Shown: piece by piece, positions 52,496 through 61,504 of the stretch
Numbering within the stretch: position 1 is the stretch's first letter
Layout: every line of letters begins with the position of its first letter
Source of the DNA: Chromatocurvus sp964613795
GTDB taxonomy: Bacteria; Pseudomonadota; Gammaproteobacteria; Pseudomonadales; Halieaceae
DNA length: 64,000 nucleotides
Assembly (NCBI GenBank): GCA_964613795.1
Contig: CAZTJR010000016.1
Span: forward strand, 4,454 to 68,453
Reading direction: 5' to 3'
The notes under the pieces: generated by a model
Seen by the model: the letters and a program-made list of their open reading frames with translations, nothing else
What the model was told of the DNA's origin: nothing
The model's database searches: none
Translations under genes and position numbers: made by a program

Positions 52496-52540
52496 GCGGC
52501 CGCTCGACGGGCGCCCAGTTGTCGCAGAGTGGAGGTCAGA

Positions 52541-53686
52541 TTGTCCAGCCCGGCTTTACTCGCCCTTGAAGATGGCAGCCTGTTCCGCGGCACCGCCGTC
52601 GGTGCAGAAGGCTCCAGTGTCGGAGAAGTGGTGTTCAACACCGCCATGACCGGCTATCAGGAGATACTCACAGACCCATCCTATGCCCGCCAGATGGTGA
52701 CGTTGACCTACCCCCATATTGGCAATACCGGTACCAATGCGGAAGATAACGAGTCCAGTCGTGTCTGGGCTGCGGGGCTGATCATTCGCGATCTGCCCCT
52801 GATGGTCAGCAACTACAGGAGCAGCCAGTCGCTGGATGCCTGGCTGCGCGATAACGATGTCGTCGCCATTGCGGACATCGATACCCGCAGACTGACCCGT
52901 GTGCTGCGGGAAAAAGGCGCGCAGGCGGGCTGCATCGTGACGGGAGCTGCGGCTGCCGATAGTGATGCCGCCATTGCCGCTGCCCGTGGTTTTCCCGGCC
53001 TGGCCGGGGCCGATCTCGCTCGGGAGGTGTCAGTCACAGAGAGCTACGTCTGGCAAGAGGGCAGCTGGCAGTGGGATATTGGTCACGCTGAACCCGCGAA
53101 AGCATCGCTCGATCTGCATGTGGTCGCCTATGACTACGGCTGCAAGCGCAACATTCTGCGCATGCTGGTGGATCGGGGTTGTCGCCTGACGGTGGTGCCG
53201 GCGAAAACACCCGCCAGCGAGGTGCTGGCGTTGCGTCCGGACGGCGTCTTCCTGTCCAACGGGCCGGGCGATCCGGAACCCTGTGACTATGCCATACAGG
53301 CCATTGCGGCATTGCTGGAAACCGATACGCCGATATTCGGCATCTGTCTCGGGCACCAGCTGCTGGCACTGGCCAGTGGCGGCCGAACACTGAAGATGAA
53401 ATTCGGCCACCACGGTGCCAATCACCCTGTGCAGAACCTGGCTGACGGCAGCGTCATGATAACCAGTCAGAACCACAGTTTCGCGGTGGATGACGCAGCG
53501 CTCCCCGATAATCTGCGGGTGACCCACCGCTCTCTGTTTGACGGGTCTCTACAGGGGATTCACCGCACCGACCGGCCCGCCTTCAGTTTTCAGGGTCACC
53601 CGGAAGCGAGCCCGGGGCCGCATGATGCGGCGCCGTTATTCGACCACTTCATCGAGCTCATGCGGGCTCGCCCAGCGCAGGACTGA
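52541..53686 (+). CDS. carA: Carbamoyl-phosphate synthase small subunit
   Basis: Glutamine-hydrolysing subunit (381 residues) that channels ammonia to CarB for carbamoyl phosphate, used in pyrimidine and arginine synthesis. N-terminal CPSase domain (ALLALEDGSLFRG, TGYQEILTDPSYARQ) and class I amidotransferase domain with nucleophile Cys in GICLGHQLLALASGG and the His-Glu pair in GHPEASPGPHDA. The start is TTG at 52541 behind GGAGGT; a longer frame to 52424 would run through the terminator hairpin. carB follows after eight bases. The upstream hairpin suggests attenuation control. Confidence 0.96.
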   Translation: MSSPALLALEDGSLFRGTAVGAEGSSVGEVVFNTAMTGYQEILTDPSYARQMVTLTYPHIGNTGTNAEDNESSRVWAAGLIIRDLPLMVSNYRSSQSLDAWLRDNDVVAIADIDTRRLTRVLREKGAQAGCIVTGAAAADSDAAIAAARGFPGLAGADLAREVSVTESYVWQEGSWQWDIGHAEPAKASLDLHVVAYDYGCKRNILRMLVDRGCRLTVVPAKTPASEVLALRPDGVFLSNGPGDPEPCDYAIQAIAALLETDTPIFGICLGHQLLALASGGRTLKMKFGHHGANHPVQNLADGSVMITSQNHSFAVDDAALPDNLRVTHRSLFDGSLQGIHRTDRPAFSFQGHPEASPGPHDAAPLFDHFIELMRARPAQD

Positions 53687-53694
53687 AGCCAGCA

Positions 53695-56600
53695 ATGCCA
53701 AAGCGTACCGACATCAACAGTATCCTCATCCTCGGTGCCGGACCTATCGTCATCGGCCAGGCCTGCGAGTTTGACTACTCCGGAGCTCAGGCCTGCAAGG
53801 CGCTGCGCGAAGAGGGATTCCGCGTCATCCTGGTGAACTCGAATCCCGCCACCATCATGACCGACCCGGCGATGGCCGACTCCACCTACATCGAGCCCAT
53901 CGAGTGGCGCACGGTAGCCCGCATTATCGAAACCGAGAAGCCCGACGCGCTGCTGCCAACCATGGGTGGCCAGACCGCACTCAACTGCGCCCTGGATCTG
54001 GCCCGCGAAGGCGTGCTGAAGGCCCATGACGTAGAAATGATCGGCGCCACCAAGGAGTCGATCGACATGGCCGAGGACCGCGACCTGTTCGACAAGGCGA
54101 TGCGGCGTATCGGCCTGGAGACGCCACGGGCAATGATTGCCCACAGTCTGGAGGAGGCCTACCAGGTCCTCGACTCCATCGGTCTGCCGTGCATCATTCG
54201 GCCGTCTTTCACGATGGGCGGGTCCGGTGGCGGCATTGCCTACAACCGCGACGAGTTTGAGCAAATCTGCAACCGTGGCCTCGATCTGTCACCCACCAAC
54301 GAGCTCTTGATCGACGAGTCCCTCATCGGCTGGAAAGAGTTTGAGATGGAGGTTGTGCGCGACCGCAATGACAACTGCATTATTGTCTGCGCGATCGAGA
54401 ATGTGGACGCCATGGGCGTGCATACGGGGGACTCAATCACGGTAGCGCCGGCGCAGACGCTGACCGACAAGGAATACCAGATCATGCGGAATGCGTCGCT
54501 CGCCGTTTTGCGCGAGATCGGCGTTGAGACTGGCGGTTCCAACGTCCAGTTCGGACTGGATCCGCAAACCGGTCGCCTGGTGGTGATCGAGATGAATCCC
54601 CGGGTGTCCCGGTCGTCCGCCCTGGCGTCCAAGGCGACCGGATTTCCAATCGCCAAGGTGGCTGCCAAGCTGGCCATTGGCTATACGCTGGATGAGTTGC
54701 GCAACGAGATCACCGGTGGGGCCACGCCGGCCTCGTTCGAGCCGTCCATCGACTACGTCGTCACCAAGATACCGCGCTTCGCCTTCGAGAAATTCAGCAC
54801 CGCGGATTCGCGTCTCACCACCCAGATGAAGTCCGTGGGCGAGGCCATGGCCATTGGCCGTACCTTCCAGGAATCCCTGCAGAAGGCGCTGCGCAGCCTC
54901 GAGGTCGGATCGACCGGGTTTGAACACATGCTGGATGTGGATAATCCCGATCTGCGCGATGAGCTGGTGGCCGAACTGACCAACCCCAGCTGTGACCGTA
55001 TCTGGTATCTTGCAGATGCCTTCCGCGCCGGCATGTCCGTGGACGAGGTGCATGGCTATTCCGGGGTTGATCCGTGGTTTCTGGTGCAGATCGAAGATAT
55101 CGTTCGTACCGAAAATGGTCTGAAGAAGCTCGCCCTGGGTCAGATTGACCGAGAGCAGATGTTCAGCTTGAAGCGCAAGGGCTTCTCTGACGCCCGCCTC
55201 GCCGTGTTGTTCGGCGTCTCTGAATCCGAGGTGCGTGCCCATCGCCATGGCCTTGGCATTCGCCCGGTCTACAAGCGGGTCGACACCTGCGCGGCTGAGT
55301 TCGTCGCAGAAACCGCCTATATGTACTCCACCTATGAAGAGGAGTGTGAGGCGGCTGCCTCCTCGCGCCGCAAGATCCTGGTCATTGGCGGCGGTCCGAA
55401 TCGTATCGGTCAGGGTATCGAGTTCGATTACTGCTGTGTGCACGCGGTACTGGCCATGCGCGAGGATGGTTACGAGACCATCATGATCAACTGCAATCCC
55501 GAGACCGTGTCCACCGATTACGATACCTCCGACCGCCTGTATTTCGAGCCGGTCACGCTGGAGGACGTGCTGGAAATTGTCGATCTGGAAAAGCCGGAAG
55601 GCGTGATTGTGCAGTTCGGCGGGCAAACGCCGCTGAAGCTGGCGCGGGATCTCGAGACAGCGGGCGTGCCCATTATCGGCACCACGCCGGATGCCATTGA
55701 CCGGGCGGAGGACCGCGAACGCTTCCAGCAGATGATCAACAAGCTCGGCCTGCGACAGCCGGCGAACACCACGGTGCGCAGCGTCGATGCGGCTGTGGCG
55801 GCGGCCCAGAATATCGGTTATCCGCTGGTTGTGCGGCCGTCCTATGTGCTCGGCGGTCGCGCGATGGAAATTGTCTATCGCGAGGAGGATCTTCTTCGCT
55901 ACATGAATGATGCGGTGTCCGTATCCAATGAATCGCCGGTACTGCTGGATAGCTTTCTGAGTGCCGCGATCGAAGTGGACATTGATGCCGTCAGCGACGG
56001 CGAAACGGTGGTTATCGGTGCCATCATGCAGCACATCGAGCAGGCCGGGGTACACTCCGGCGACTCCGCCTGCTCCTTGCCGCCCTATAGCCTGCCGGCG
56101 CAGGTCCAGGACATGATGCGCAAGCAGGTCCGCCAGATGGCGCTTGAGCTGGGTGTGCGTGGCTTGATGAATGTGCAGCTGGCCTGGCAGGACGACACCG
56201 TCTACATCATTGAAGTGAACCCGCGCGCATCGCGTACGGTGCCGTTCGTGTCCAAGTGTATCGGCGCGTCGCTGGCCAAGATCGCGGCTCGCTGCATGGT
56301 CGGGCAGACCCTTGCCTCGCAGGGCTTCGACCGCGAAATCGTGCCGCCGTATTTCAGCGTCAAGGAAGCGATCCTTCCGTTCAACAAGTTCCCGGGTGTT
56401 GACCCGATCCTCGGCCCGGAAATGAAGTCCACGGGGGAAGTCATGGGCACCGGCGATACCTTTGCCGATGCCTTTGCCAAGGCTCAGCTCGCGGCTGGTG
56501 ATCCCGCGCCGCGCAGTGGTACGGTGCTGATCAGCGTGCGGGATGTCGACAAGCCCGGAGCCATTACCGTGGCAAAGCAGATGGTCGAGCTGGGCTTTAC

Positions 56601-56916
56601 GCTGGCGGCGACCCGGGGCACGGCGGCGGCGCTGGAGGCCGCCGGGCTCGAGGTGCGGCGCGTGAACAAGGTGCTGGAGGGGCGGCCCCATATCGTCGAC
56701 ATGATCAAGAACGACGAGGCAGATATCATTATCAACACCACCGAGGGCAGGCGCGCCATTGCCGACTCTGCCCCGATCCGCGCCAGTGCCGAGGCTCATC
56801 GCGTGTTCTACACGACAACGCTGACAGCCGCCGAGGCCGTCTGTCTGTCACTGAAGCAGGAGGGCGACACCAAGGTGCGACGGCTGCAGGATCTTCACGG
56901 GAGTATTCAGCCATGA
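53695..56916 (+). CDS. carB: Carbamoyl-phosphate synthase large subunit
   Basis: The 1073-residue synthetase subunit makes carbamoyl phosphate from bicarbonate, ATP and ammonia delivered by CarA. It has the expected internal duplication: first ATP-grasp half (ILILGAGPIVIGQACEFDYSG near 10), second half (ILVIGGGPNRIGQGIEFDY near 560) and the C-terminal allosteric MGS-like domain from about 940 (SGTVLISVRDVDKPGAITVA), where UMP and ornithine bind in relatives. It starts eight bases after carA. Its TGA overlaps the greA ATG as ATGA, so greA is translationally coupled. Confidence 0.97.
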   Translation: MPKRTDINSILILGAGPIVIGQACEFDYSGAQACKALREEGFRVILVNSNPATIMTDPAMADSTYIEPIEWRTVARIIETEKPDALLPTMGGQTALNCALDLAREGVLKAHDVEMIGATKESIDMAEDRDLFDKAMRRIGLETPRAMIAHSLEEAYQVLDSIGLPCIIRPSFTMGGSGGGIAYNRDEFEQICNRGLDLSPTNELLIDESLIGWKEFEMEVVRDRNDNCIIVCAIENVDAMGVHTGDSITVAPAQTLTDKEYQIMRNASLAVLREIGVETGGSNVQFGLDPQTGRLVVIEMNPRVSRSSALASKATGFPIAKVAAKLAIGYTLDELRNEITGGATPASFEPSIDYVVTKIPRFAFEKFSTADSRLTTQMKSVGEAMAIGRTFQESLQKALRSLEVGSTGFEHMLDVDNPDLRDELVAELTNPSCDRIWYLADAFRAGMSVDEVHGYSGVDPWFLVQIEDIVRTENGLKKLALGQIDREQMFSLKRKGFSDARLAVLFGVSESEVRAHRHGLGIRPVYKRVDTCAAEFVAETAYMYSTYEEECEAAASSRRKILVIGGGPNRIGQGIEFDYCCVHAVLAMREDGYETIMINCNPETVSTDYDTSDRLYFEPVTLEDVLEIVDLEKPEGVIVQFGGQTPLKLARDLETAGVPIIGTTPDAIDRAEDRERFQQMINKLGLRQPANTTVRSVDAAVAAAQNIGYPLVVRPSYVLGGRAMEIVYREEDLLRYMNDAVSVSNESPVLLDSFLSAAIEVDIDAVSDGETVVIGAIMQHIEQAGVHSGDSACSLPPYSLPAQVQDMMRKQVRQMALELGVRGLMNVQLAWQDDTVYIIEVNPRASRTVPFVSKCIGASLAKIAARCMVGQTLASQGFDREIVPPYFSVKEAILPFNKFPGVDPILGPEMKSTGEVMGTGDTFADAFAKAQLAAGDPAPRSGTVLISVRDVDKPGAITVAKQMVELGFTLAATRGTAAALEAAGLEVRRVNKVLEGRPHIVDMIKNDEADIIINTTEGRRAIADSAPIRASAEAHRVFYTTTLTAAEAVCLSLKQEGDTKVRRLQDLHGSIQP

Positions 56917-57389
56917 ACAAGGTGCCGATGACGGTGCAGGGAGAGGCCGCACTTCGCGAGGAGCTGGAGCGGCTGAAGAAAGTGGACAGGCCGCGTATCA
57001 GCCAGGCCATTGCGGATGCCCGCGAGCACGGCGACCTCAAGGAAAACGCCGAATACCACGCAGCCCGGGAGCAGCAGAGCTTCGCCGAGGGCCGCATCAT
57101 GGAGATCGAGAGCAAGCTGGCGGGGGCTCAGGTTATCGACGTCACCCAGATTGCACCCACAGGCAAGGTCATTTTCGGCACGACGGTAACGCTGATCAAT
57201 GTCGACACCGACGCTACTGTTGTTTACCGCATCGTTGGTGACGACGAGGCGGACGTCAAGAACAACCTGATTTCAGTGAGCTCACCGATAGCGCGAGCCC
57301 TCATAGGCAAGGAAGAAGGGGATACCGTTGTGGTGAGAGCTCCCGGCGGTGATACCGAGTACGAAATCGACCGGGTGGAGCATCTCTGA
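56913..57389 (+). CDS. greA: Transcription elongation factor GreA
   Basis: A 158-residue RNA polymerase secondary-channel factor that stimulates cleavage of backtracked RNA. N-terminal coiled coil with the acidic tip (REHGDLKENAEYHAAREQQ near 40-58) and C-terminal FKBP-like domain (NNLISVSSPIARALIGKEEGD near 118-138), both complete. The ATG overlaps the carB stop (ATGA). It is the last plus-strand gene before the convergent yhbY. Confidence 0.96.
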   Translation: MNKVPMTVQGEAALREELERLKKVDRPRISQAIADAREHGDLKENAEYHAAREQQSFAEGRIMEIESKLAGAQVIDVTQIAPTGKVIFGTTVTLINVDTDATVVYRIVGDDEADVKNNLISVSSPIARALIGKEEGDTVVVRAPGGDTEYEIDRVEHL

Positions 57390-57425
57390 GAGCGGCAGTC
57401 GCCGCCGCTGCCCGCCGCTGCCGAA

Positions 57426-57737
57426 TCATGGCCTGCGGATCAGGTTTGATAGTCTTGGATCGGGCTGCGAGCTGCGACGTAGCAGCAGAACGGTGTTGCC
57501 AATGCGCTGCACGGCCTGCGCCCTGCTGCGTTCCAGCAGCGCGCCGATGAGGGCGTCGCGCACATCCCGATCGCCCACCGAGAGCTTGACCTTGATCAGT
57601 TCGTGGTCGTTCAAGGCACGCTCGAGTTCGGCGATCACGCTGTCGGTCAGACCGTTGCCGGCAATGGTAAGTACCGGTTTGAGCTTGTGGCCAATGGCCT
57701 TGAGTCGACGCTGTTCCTGGCGATCAATGGAAGTCAT
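57426..57737 (-). CDS. yhbY: YhbY/CRS1-type RNA-binding protein
   Basis: A 103-residue single CRM domain, KLKPVLTIAGNGLTDSVIAEL near 19-39 and HELIKVKLS near 46, the standard YhbY layout. In E. coli it associates with pre-50S ribosomal particles. It is convergent with greA and divergent from rlmE, as in E. coli and Pseudomonas. The conserved GNG of the RNA-binding loop is intact (AGNGL). Its promoter must lie in the 89-bp gap shared with rlmE. Confidence 0.93.
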   Translation of the reverse strand: MTSIDRQEQRRLKAIGHKLKPVLTIAGNGLTDSVIAELERALNDHELIKVKLSVGDRDVRDALIGALLERSRAQAVQRIGNTVLLLRRSSQPDPRLSNLIRRP

Positions 57738-57826
57738 TCGGCGGGTACGCTGTGGTCCGTTGGCGGGGCCGCGCAGTCTACACCAGCCTCATCCCGGGCG
57801 GAAACCCCGGAACCGGAGCTGAGTGC

Positions 57827-58465
57827 GTGGCAAAGAAACGATCATCCAGCAAGGCCTGGCTGCAGGAGCACCGCGACGACCCCTACGTGAAGCGCGCTCA
57901 GCGCGAGGGCTACCGCTCCCGAGCGTGCTATAAACTGCTCGAACTGCAGGAGCGCGACCGCCTTCTGCGTCCTGGTATGACCGTAGTGGATCTGGGCAGT
58001 GCTCCCGGCGGCTGGTCCCAGGTGGCGGCGAATCTAGTGGGTCACCATGGCCAGGTCATTGCATCGGATATCCTTCCCATGGATGCCCTGGCCGGGGTCG
58101 CATTTATTCAGGGTGACTTTACCGAAGACAGCGTTTTTGAGCAGCTGCTTGCCGAGATCGGGCCGGTTGGCGCCGATGTCGTTCTCTCGGACATGGCGCC
58201 GAACATGAGCGGTATGCCCGCGGTGGATCAGCCGCGGGCGATGTACCTCGTGGAGCTCGCGCTGGATATGGCGCTGCGAGTTCTGCGCCCGGGCGGTGTA
58301 TTCGTGAGCAAAGTTTTCCAGGGCGAGGGCTTCGAGTCGCTGCTCAGGGATGCGCGTGACGGTTTCGGCCAGGTCCTGACGCGCAAGCCGGCGGCGTCGA
58401 GACCGCGGTCCAGGGAGGTGTACCTGGTGGCGCGGGACCGCAGGGAGCCGGCGTTTTCCCGCTAG
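57827..58465 (+). CDS. rlmE: 23S rRNA 2-prime-O-ribose U2552 methyltransferase (FtsJ/RrmJ)
   Basis: A 212-residue SAM-dependent enzyme that methylates U2552 of 23S rRNA late in 50S assembly. SAM motif VVDLGSAPGGWSQ near 53-65. The K-D-K-E catalytic set is visible: Lys in CYKLLEL, Asp in VLSDMAPN, Lys in VFVSKVFQGEG and Glu in SREVYLVA. The start is GTG at 57827 with CGGAG eight bases before; the frame to 57752 is not used. ftsH follows after 189 bases with its own likely promoter. Confidence 0.95.
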   Translation: MAKKRSSSKAWLQEHRDDPYVKRAQREGYRSRACYKLLELQERDRLLRPGMTVVDLGSAPGGWSQVAANLVGHHGQVIASDILPMDALAGVAFIQGDFTEDSVFEQLLAEIGPVGADVVLSDMAPNMSGMPAVDQPRAMYLVELALDMALRVLRPGGVFVSKVFQGEGFESLLRDARDGFGQVLTRKPAASRPRSREVYLVARDRREPAFSR

Positions 58466-58467
58466 CC

Positions 58468-58494
58468 CTTGAAAATGGTATGCAGGCACCGATT
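58468..58494 (+). promoter_or_regulatory. Candidate heat-shock (sigma-32) promoter of ftsH
   Basis: CTTGAAA at 58468-58474 is a perfect sigma-32 -35 element. After 12 bases CACCGATT (58487-58494) matches most of the -10 consensus CCCCAT-T. It begins right after the rlmE stop, about 160 bases before the ftsH start. ftsH is a heat-shock gene in E. coli. The spacing is at the short end. Confidence 0.4.
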
Positions 58495-58578
58495 GATATA
58501 AAGTGGGGATAAGAGGCCGTGCTGGCGCCCGGAACCGGGAGTCGCGCACGGCAGAAGGCCGTCTTGGCGCACTTGCGC

Positions 58579-58584
58579 TATAAT
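58579..58584 (+). promoter_or_regulatory. Consensus TATAAT box upstream of ftsH
   Basis: A perfect -10 box, 70 bases upstream of the TTG start. No good -35 lies 16-18 bases before it (AGGCCG at that place), so it may need an activator or be chance. Confidence 0.35.
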
Positions 58585-58654
58585 GGTTCTGTACATTTAC
58601 TGACAGGAGCTGTCCCGCTCGGTTGTCTGGCACTGGACTGGTGAGGAAGCAGCA

Positions 58655-60604
58655 TTGAACGATATGGCAAAAAATTTACTTCTCTGGTTGGTTATCGCGG
58701 CAGTACTGCTGTCGATTTTCAACAATTTCAACATGCAGACGCCGACCGAACGCATGGTCTATTCCGAGTTTATCGAGGAGGTGAACCGGGACCAGGTGTC
58801 CAAGGTCGTCATTGATGGCGTTACCATCATGGGTACCCGTAACGATGGATCCCGGTTCGAAACAACCCGGCCGATGATTGAGGATCCCAAACTGATGGAC
58901 GACCTGCTGACGCACAGCGTTGAGGTAGAGGGGCGTGAGCCCGAGCAGCAGAGCGTGTGGACGCAGCTTCTGGTTGCCAGCTTCCCCATTCTTATCATCA
59001 TCGCGGTGTTCATGTTCTTTATGCGCCAGATGCAGGGCGGTGCCGGCGGTCGCGGTGGCCCGATGAGCTTTGGCAAAAGCAAGGCCAGGCTGCTGGGCGA
59101 GGATCAGATTACAACCACCTTTGCCGATGTCGCCGGTGTCGATGAGGCCAAGGAGGATGTTCAGGAACTGGTCGAGTTCCTGCGCGATCCCAGTCGCTTT
59201 CAGAAACTTGGCGGGCGTATTCCCCGAGGGGTGCTGATGGCCGGTCAGCCGGGCACCGGTAAAACACTGCTGGCAAAAGCTATTGCAGGCGAAGCCAAGG
59301 TGCCATTCTTCTCGATCTCAGGCTCGGACTTTGTCGAGATGTTCGTCGGCGTCGGCGCGTCCCGGGTAAGGGATATGTTTGAGCAGGCCAAGAAGCAGGC
59401 TCCGTGCATCATCTTTATCGACGAGATTGATGCGGTGGGTCGTCATCGCGGCGCTGGCATGGGCGGCGGTCACGACGAGCGCGAGCAGACACTGAACCAA
59501 CTTCTGGTGGAGATGGATGGTTTTGAGGTCAACGATGGCGTGATTGTCATCGCGGCCACTAACCGCCCCGATGTCCTCGACCCGGCGCTGTTGCGACCGG
59601 GCCGGTTTGACCGCCAGGTGGTGGTCGGGCTTCCCGATATTCGTGGCCGTGAACATATTCTCAAGGTCCACATGCGCAAGGTTCCGCTGTCGGAGGATGT
59701 CGAGGCGTCAAAGATTGCCCGTGGCACCCCCGGCTTTTCCGGCGCAGATCTCGCCAACCTGGTCAATGAAGCGGCCCTGTTCGCTGCCCGGGCCGGTGTA
59801 CGCACGGTGGGGATGACGCAGTTTGAGCTGGCCAAGGACAAGATCATGATGGGCGCCGAGCGCAAGTCCATGGTCATGTCGGAGGCGGAAAAGCGCAACA
59901 CGGCCTATCACGAAGCCGGGCATGCCATTGTCGGTCGTCTGGTACCCGAGCACGACCCGGTCTATAAGGTAAGCATTATTCCACGCGGTCGCGCCCTGGG
60001 CGTGACCATGTTTCTACCCGAAGAAGATCGTTACAGCCACAGCCGGCGACATATTGTCAGCCAGATCTGCAGTCTGTTTGGTGGCCGCATTGCTGAGGAA
60101 ATGACCCTTGGCAAAGACGGTATCACTACGGGAGCGTCGAATGACATCCAGCGGGCCACGCAAATTGCCCGAAAGATGGTGACTCAGTGGGGGCTCTCGG
60201 AAAAAATGGGCCCGCTGATGTACGATGAGGGTGGCGAAGAGCCTTTCCTCGGACGCAGCGCCACTCAGTCGCATCAGGGCATCTCTGACGAGACGGCGAA
60301 AAATATTGATGTTGAAGTGCGCAGGATCATCGACGAGTGCTATCAGACGGCAGAAAACCTGCTTGAAGAAAACGTCGAAAAGCTCCACATGATGGCGGAA
60401 GCACTGATGCTCTACGAGACCATCGACGCCGACCAGATCGACGACATCATGTCGGGACGTCCGCCGCGTGAACCCAAGGACTGGGACAGCAGCAATAAGG
60501 ACGGGCCGAGCGGCAAGGCGCCGGCAGTGGACGATGTTGAAGCTAGTGACAGTGGTGGCAGCAAGCCTGCCAGCCCGATTGGCGGGCCCGCTGGCGAGCA
60601 CTGA
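58655..60604 (+). CDS. ftsH: ATP-dependent zinc metalloprotease FtsH
   Basis: Membrane-anchored AAA+ protease of 649 residues that degrades LpxC, SecY and damaged membrane proteins in E. coli. Two membrane helices (about 5-22 and 105-125) flank a periplasmic domain. Walker A AGQPGTGKT near 207 (usually GPPGTGKT), Walker B CIIFIDEIDAVG, the second region of homology near 310-330 and the zinc site HEAGH near 420 are intact. The start is TTG at 58655 because GAGG lies eight bases upstream; the ATG at 58664 would be too far. The C-terminus is a variable Gly/Ser/Pro-rich tail. Confidence 0.97.
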   Translation: MNDMAKNLLLWLVIAAVLLSIFNNFNMQTPTERMVYSEFIEEVNRDQVSKVVIDGVTIMGTRNDGSRFETTRPMIEDPKLMDDLLTHSVEVEGREPEQQSVWTQLLVASFPILIIIAVFMFFMRQMQGGAGGRGGPMSFGKSKARLLGEDQITTTFADVAGVDEAKEDVQELVEFLRDPSRFQKLGGRIPRGVLMAGQPGTGKTLLAKAIAGEAKVPFFSISGSDFVEMFVGVGASRVRDMFEQAKKQAPCIIFIDEIDAVGRHRGAGMGGGHDEREQTLNQLLVEMDGFEVNDGVIVIAATNRPDVLDPALLRPGRFDRQVVVGLPDIRGREHILKVHMRKVPLSEDVEASKIARGTPGFSGADLANLVNEAALFAARAGVRTVGMTQFELAKDKIMMGAERKSMVMSEAEKRNTAYHEAGHAIVGRLVPEHDPVYKVSIIPRGRALGVTMFLPEEDRYSHSRRHIVSQICSLFGGRIAEEMTLGKDGITTGASNDIQRATQIARKMVTQWGLSEKMGPLMYDEGGEEPFLGRSATQSHQGISDETAKNIDVEVRRIIDECYQTAENLLEENVEKLHMMAEALMLYETIDADQIDDIMSGRPPREPKDWDSSNKDGPSGKAPAVDDVEASDSGGSKPASPIGGPAGEH

Positions 60605-60634
60605 GGCTGTTTCCCAGTCAATGTCTACGCCGGG

Positions 60635-61504
60635 ATGGCTGTGACTCAAGGGCGATCGGCACTGCAGTGTGCCGATCGCCTTTTATCTTTCCGAACCCCT
60701 GTGATCATGGGGGTCCTCAACACCACCCCGGATTCTTTCTCGGACGGTGGCCGTTTTTACACGAATGGCCGCCCCGATCTCGATGCCGCCTTTGCCGCGG
60801 CCAGTGCCATGGTGGATGCTGGCGCCGGCATTATCGATGTGGGTGGTGAATCCACGCGACCTGGCGCCGAAGCCGTCAGCCAGCAGGCAGAAATGGATCG
60901 CGTTCTGCCCGTCGTCGAGCGTCTTGCCGGGTCGGTGGACGCCATTATTTCTGTAGACACAAGCTCGCCGGCGCTGATGTATGAGGCCGCTGCCCTGGGC
61001 GCAGGCATGCTCAATGACGTGCGCGCGCTGACGCGTGAAGGCGCGCTGGAGGCGGCACGAGACACCGGCTTGCCAGTGTGTCTGATGCACATGCAAGGGT
61101 CGCCGGACACGATGCAGTCGGCACCGCGCTACGGTGATGTCGTGGACGAGGTAATAATGTTTCTCAGGGCGCGCGTGACTGCCAGCGAAGCAGCGGGTAT
61201 CCCGCGTGATCGGCTGTTACTGGATCCGGGATTTGGTTTTGGCAAGTCGGTCGCGCACAATCTGCGCTTGTTGGCACAGCTTACGCGACTGGCCGATGAA
61301 GGATTGCCGTTGCTGGTCGGTTTATCCCGCAAGTCGCTGATTGGGGCTCTAATCGGTCGTGACGTGCATGAGCGCCTGCCGGCAAGCGTGGCGCTGGCCT
61401 TACTCGCCGTTCAGCGGGGCGCCTCTGTGGTGCGCGTACACGACGTCGCGGCGACGGCGGATGCCCTGTCTATGTGGACCGCCCTGGAAACTGTGGAGTC
61501 ATGA
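60635..61504 (+). CDS. folP: Dihydropteroate synthase
   Basis: A 289-residue folate enzyme that joins p-aminobenzoate and dihydropterin pyrophosphate. Signatures PVIMGVLNTTPDSFSDGGRF near 22-41 and GAGIIDVGGESTRPGAE near 64-80 are standard; LLLDPGFGFGKS and GLSRKSLIGAL complete the pterin/PABA site. The first ATG at 60635 fits the family length, but the ftsH terminator hairpin lies within codons 6-16. Translation of the 5-prime end would melt it. The stop overlaps the glmM start. Confidence 0.94.
   Translation: MAVTQGRSALQCADRLLSFRTPVIMGVLNTTPDSFSDGGRFYTNGRPDLDAAFAAASAMVDAGAGIIDVGGESTRPGAEAVSQQAEMDRVLPVVERLAGSVDAIISVDTSSPALMYEAAALGAGMLNDVRALTREGALEAARDTGLPVCLMHMQGSPDTMQSAPRYGDVVDEVIMFLRARVTASEAAGIPRDRLLLDPGFGFGKSVAHNLRLLAQLTRLADEGLPLLVGLSRKSLIGALIGRDVHERLPASVALALLAVQRGASVVRVHDVAATADALSMWTALETVES
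60651..60684 (+). terminator. Perfect 12-bp terminator hairpin inside the 5-prime end of folP
   Basis: GGCGATCGGCAC (60651-60662) and GTGCCGATCGCC (60669-60680) form a perfect 12-bp stem with a 6-base loop, followed by TTTT at 60681-60684 and more T after ATC. It is the obvious ftsH terminator, 47 bases past its stop, yet it overlaps folP codons 6-16. Confidence 0.85.

Larger units (their letters stand above)
52201..52540. other. 340-bp divergent region with the carA leader
   Basis: The left part must carry the SDR promoter (minus strand). The right part forms the carA leader, with two possible RNA hairpins: GGCAG-loop-CTGCC at 52400-52415 and the terminator-like hairpin at 52465-52495. No protein-coding frame in it is convincing. 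A TTGTGC at 52384 and TAAAAA at 52405 are only a poor -35/-10 match. Confidence 0.55.

Noticed and set aside
54433..56799. Very long open frame (788 codons) on the minus strand across carB
   Set aside because: It lies entirely antisense to carB, whose motifs and length are certain. Long antisense frames are common in high-GC genes, and the translated product shows no family resemblance.
57389..57426. GC-rich inverted repeat between greA and yhbY as a bidirectional terminator
   Set aside because: CGGCAG/CTGCCG arms can pair, but no T or A run follows on either side, so the support is too weak to list.
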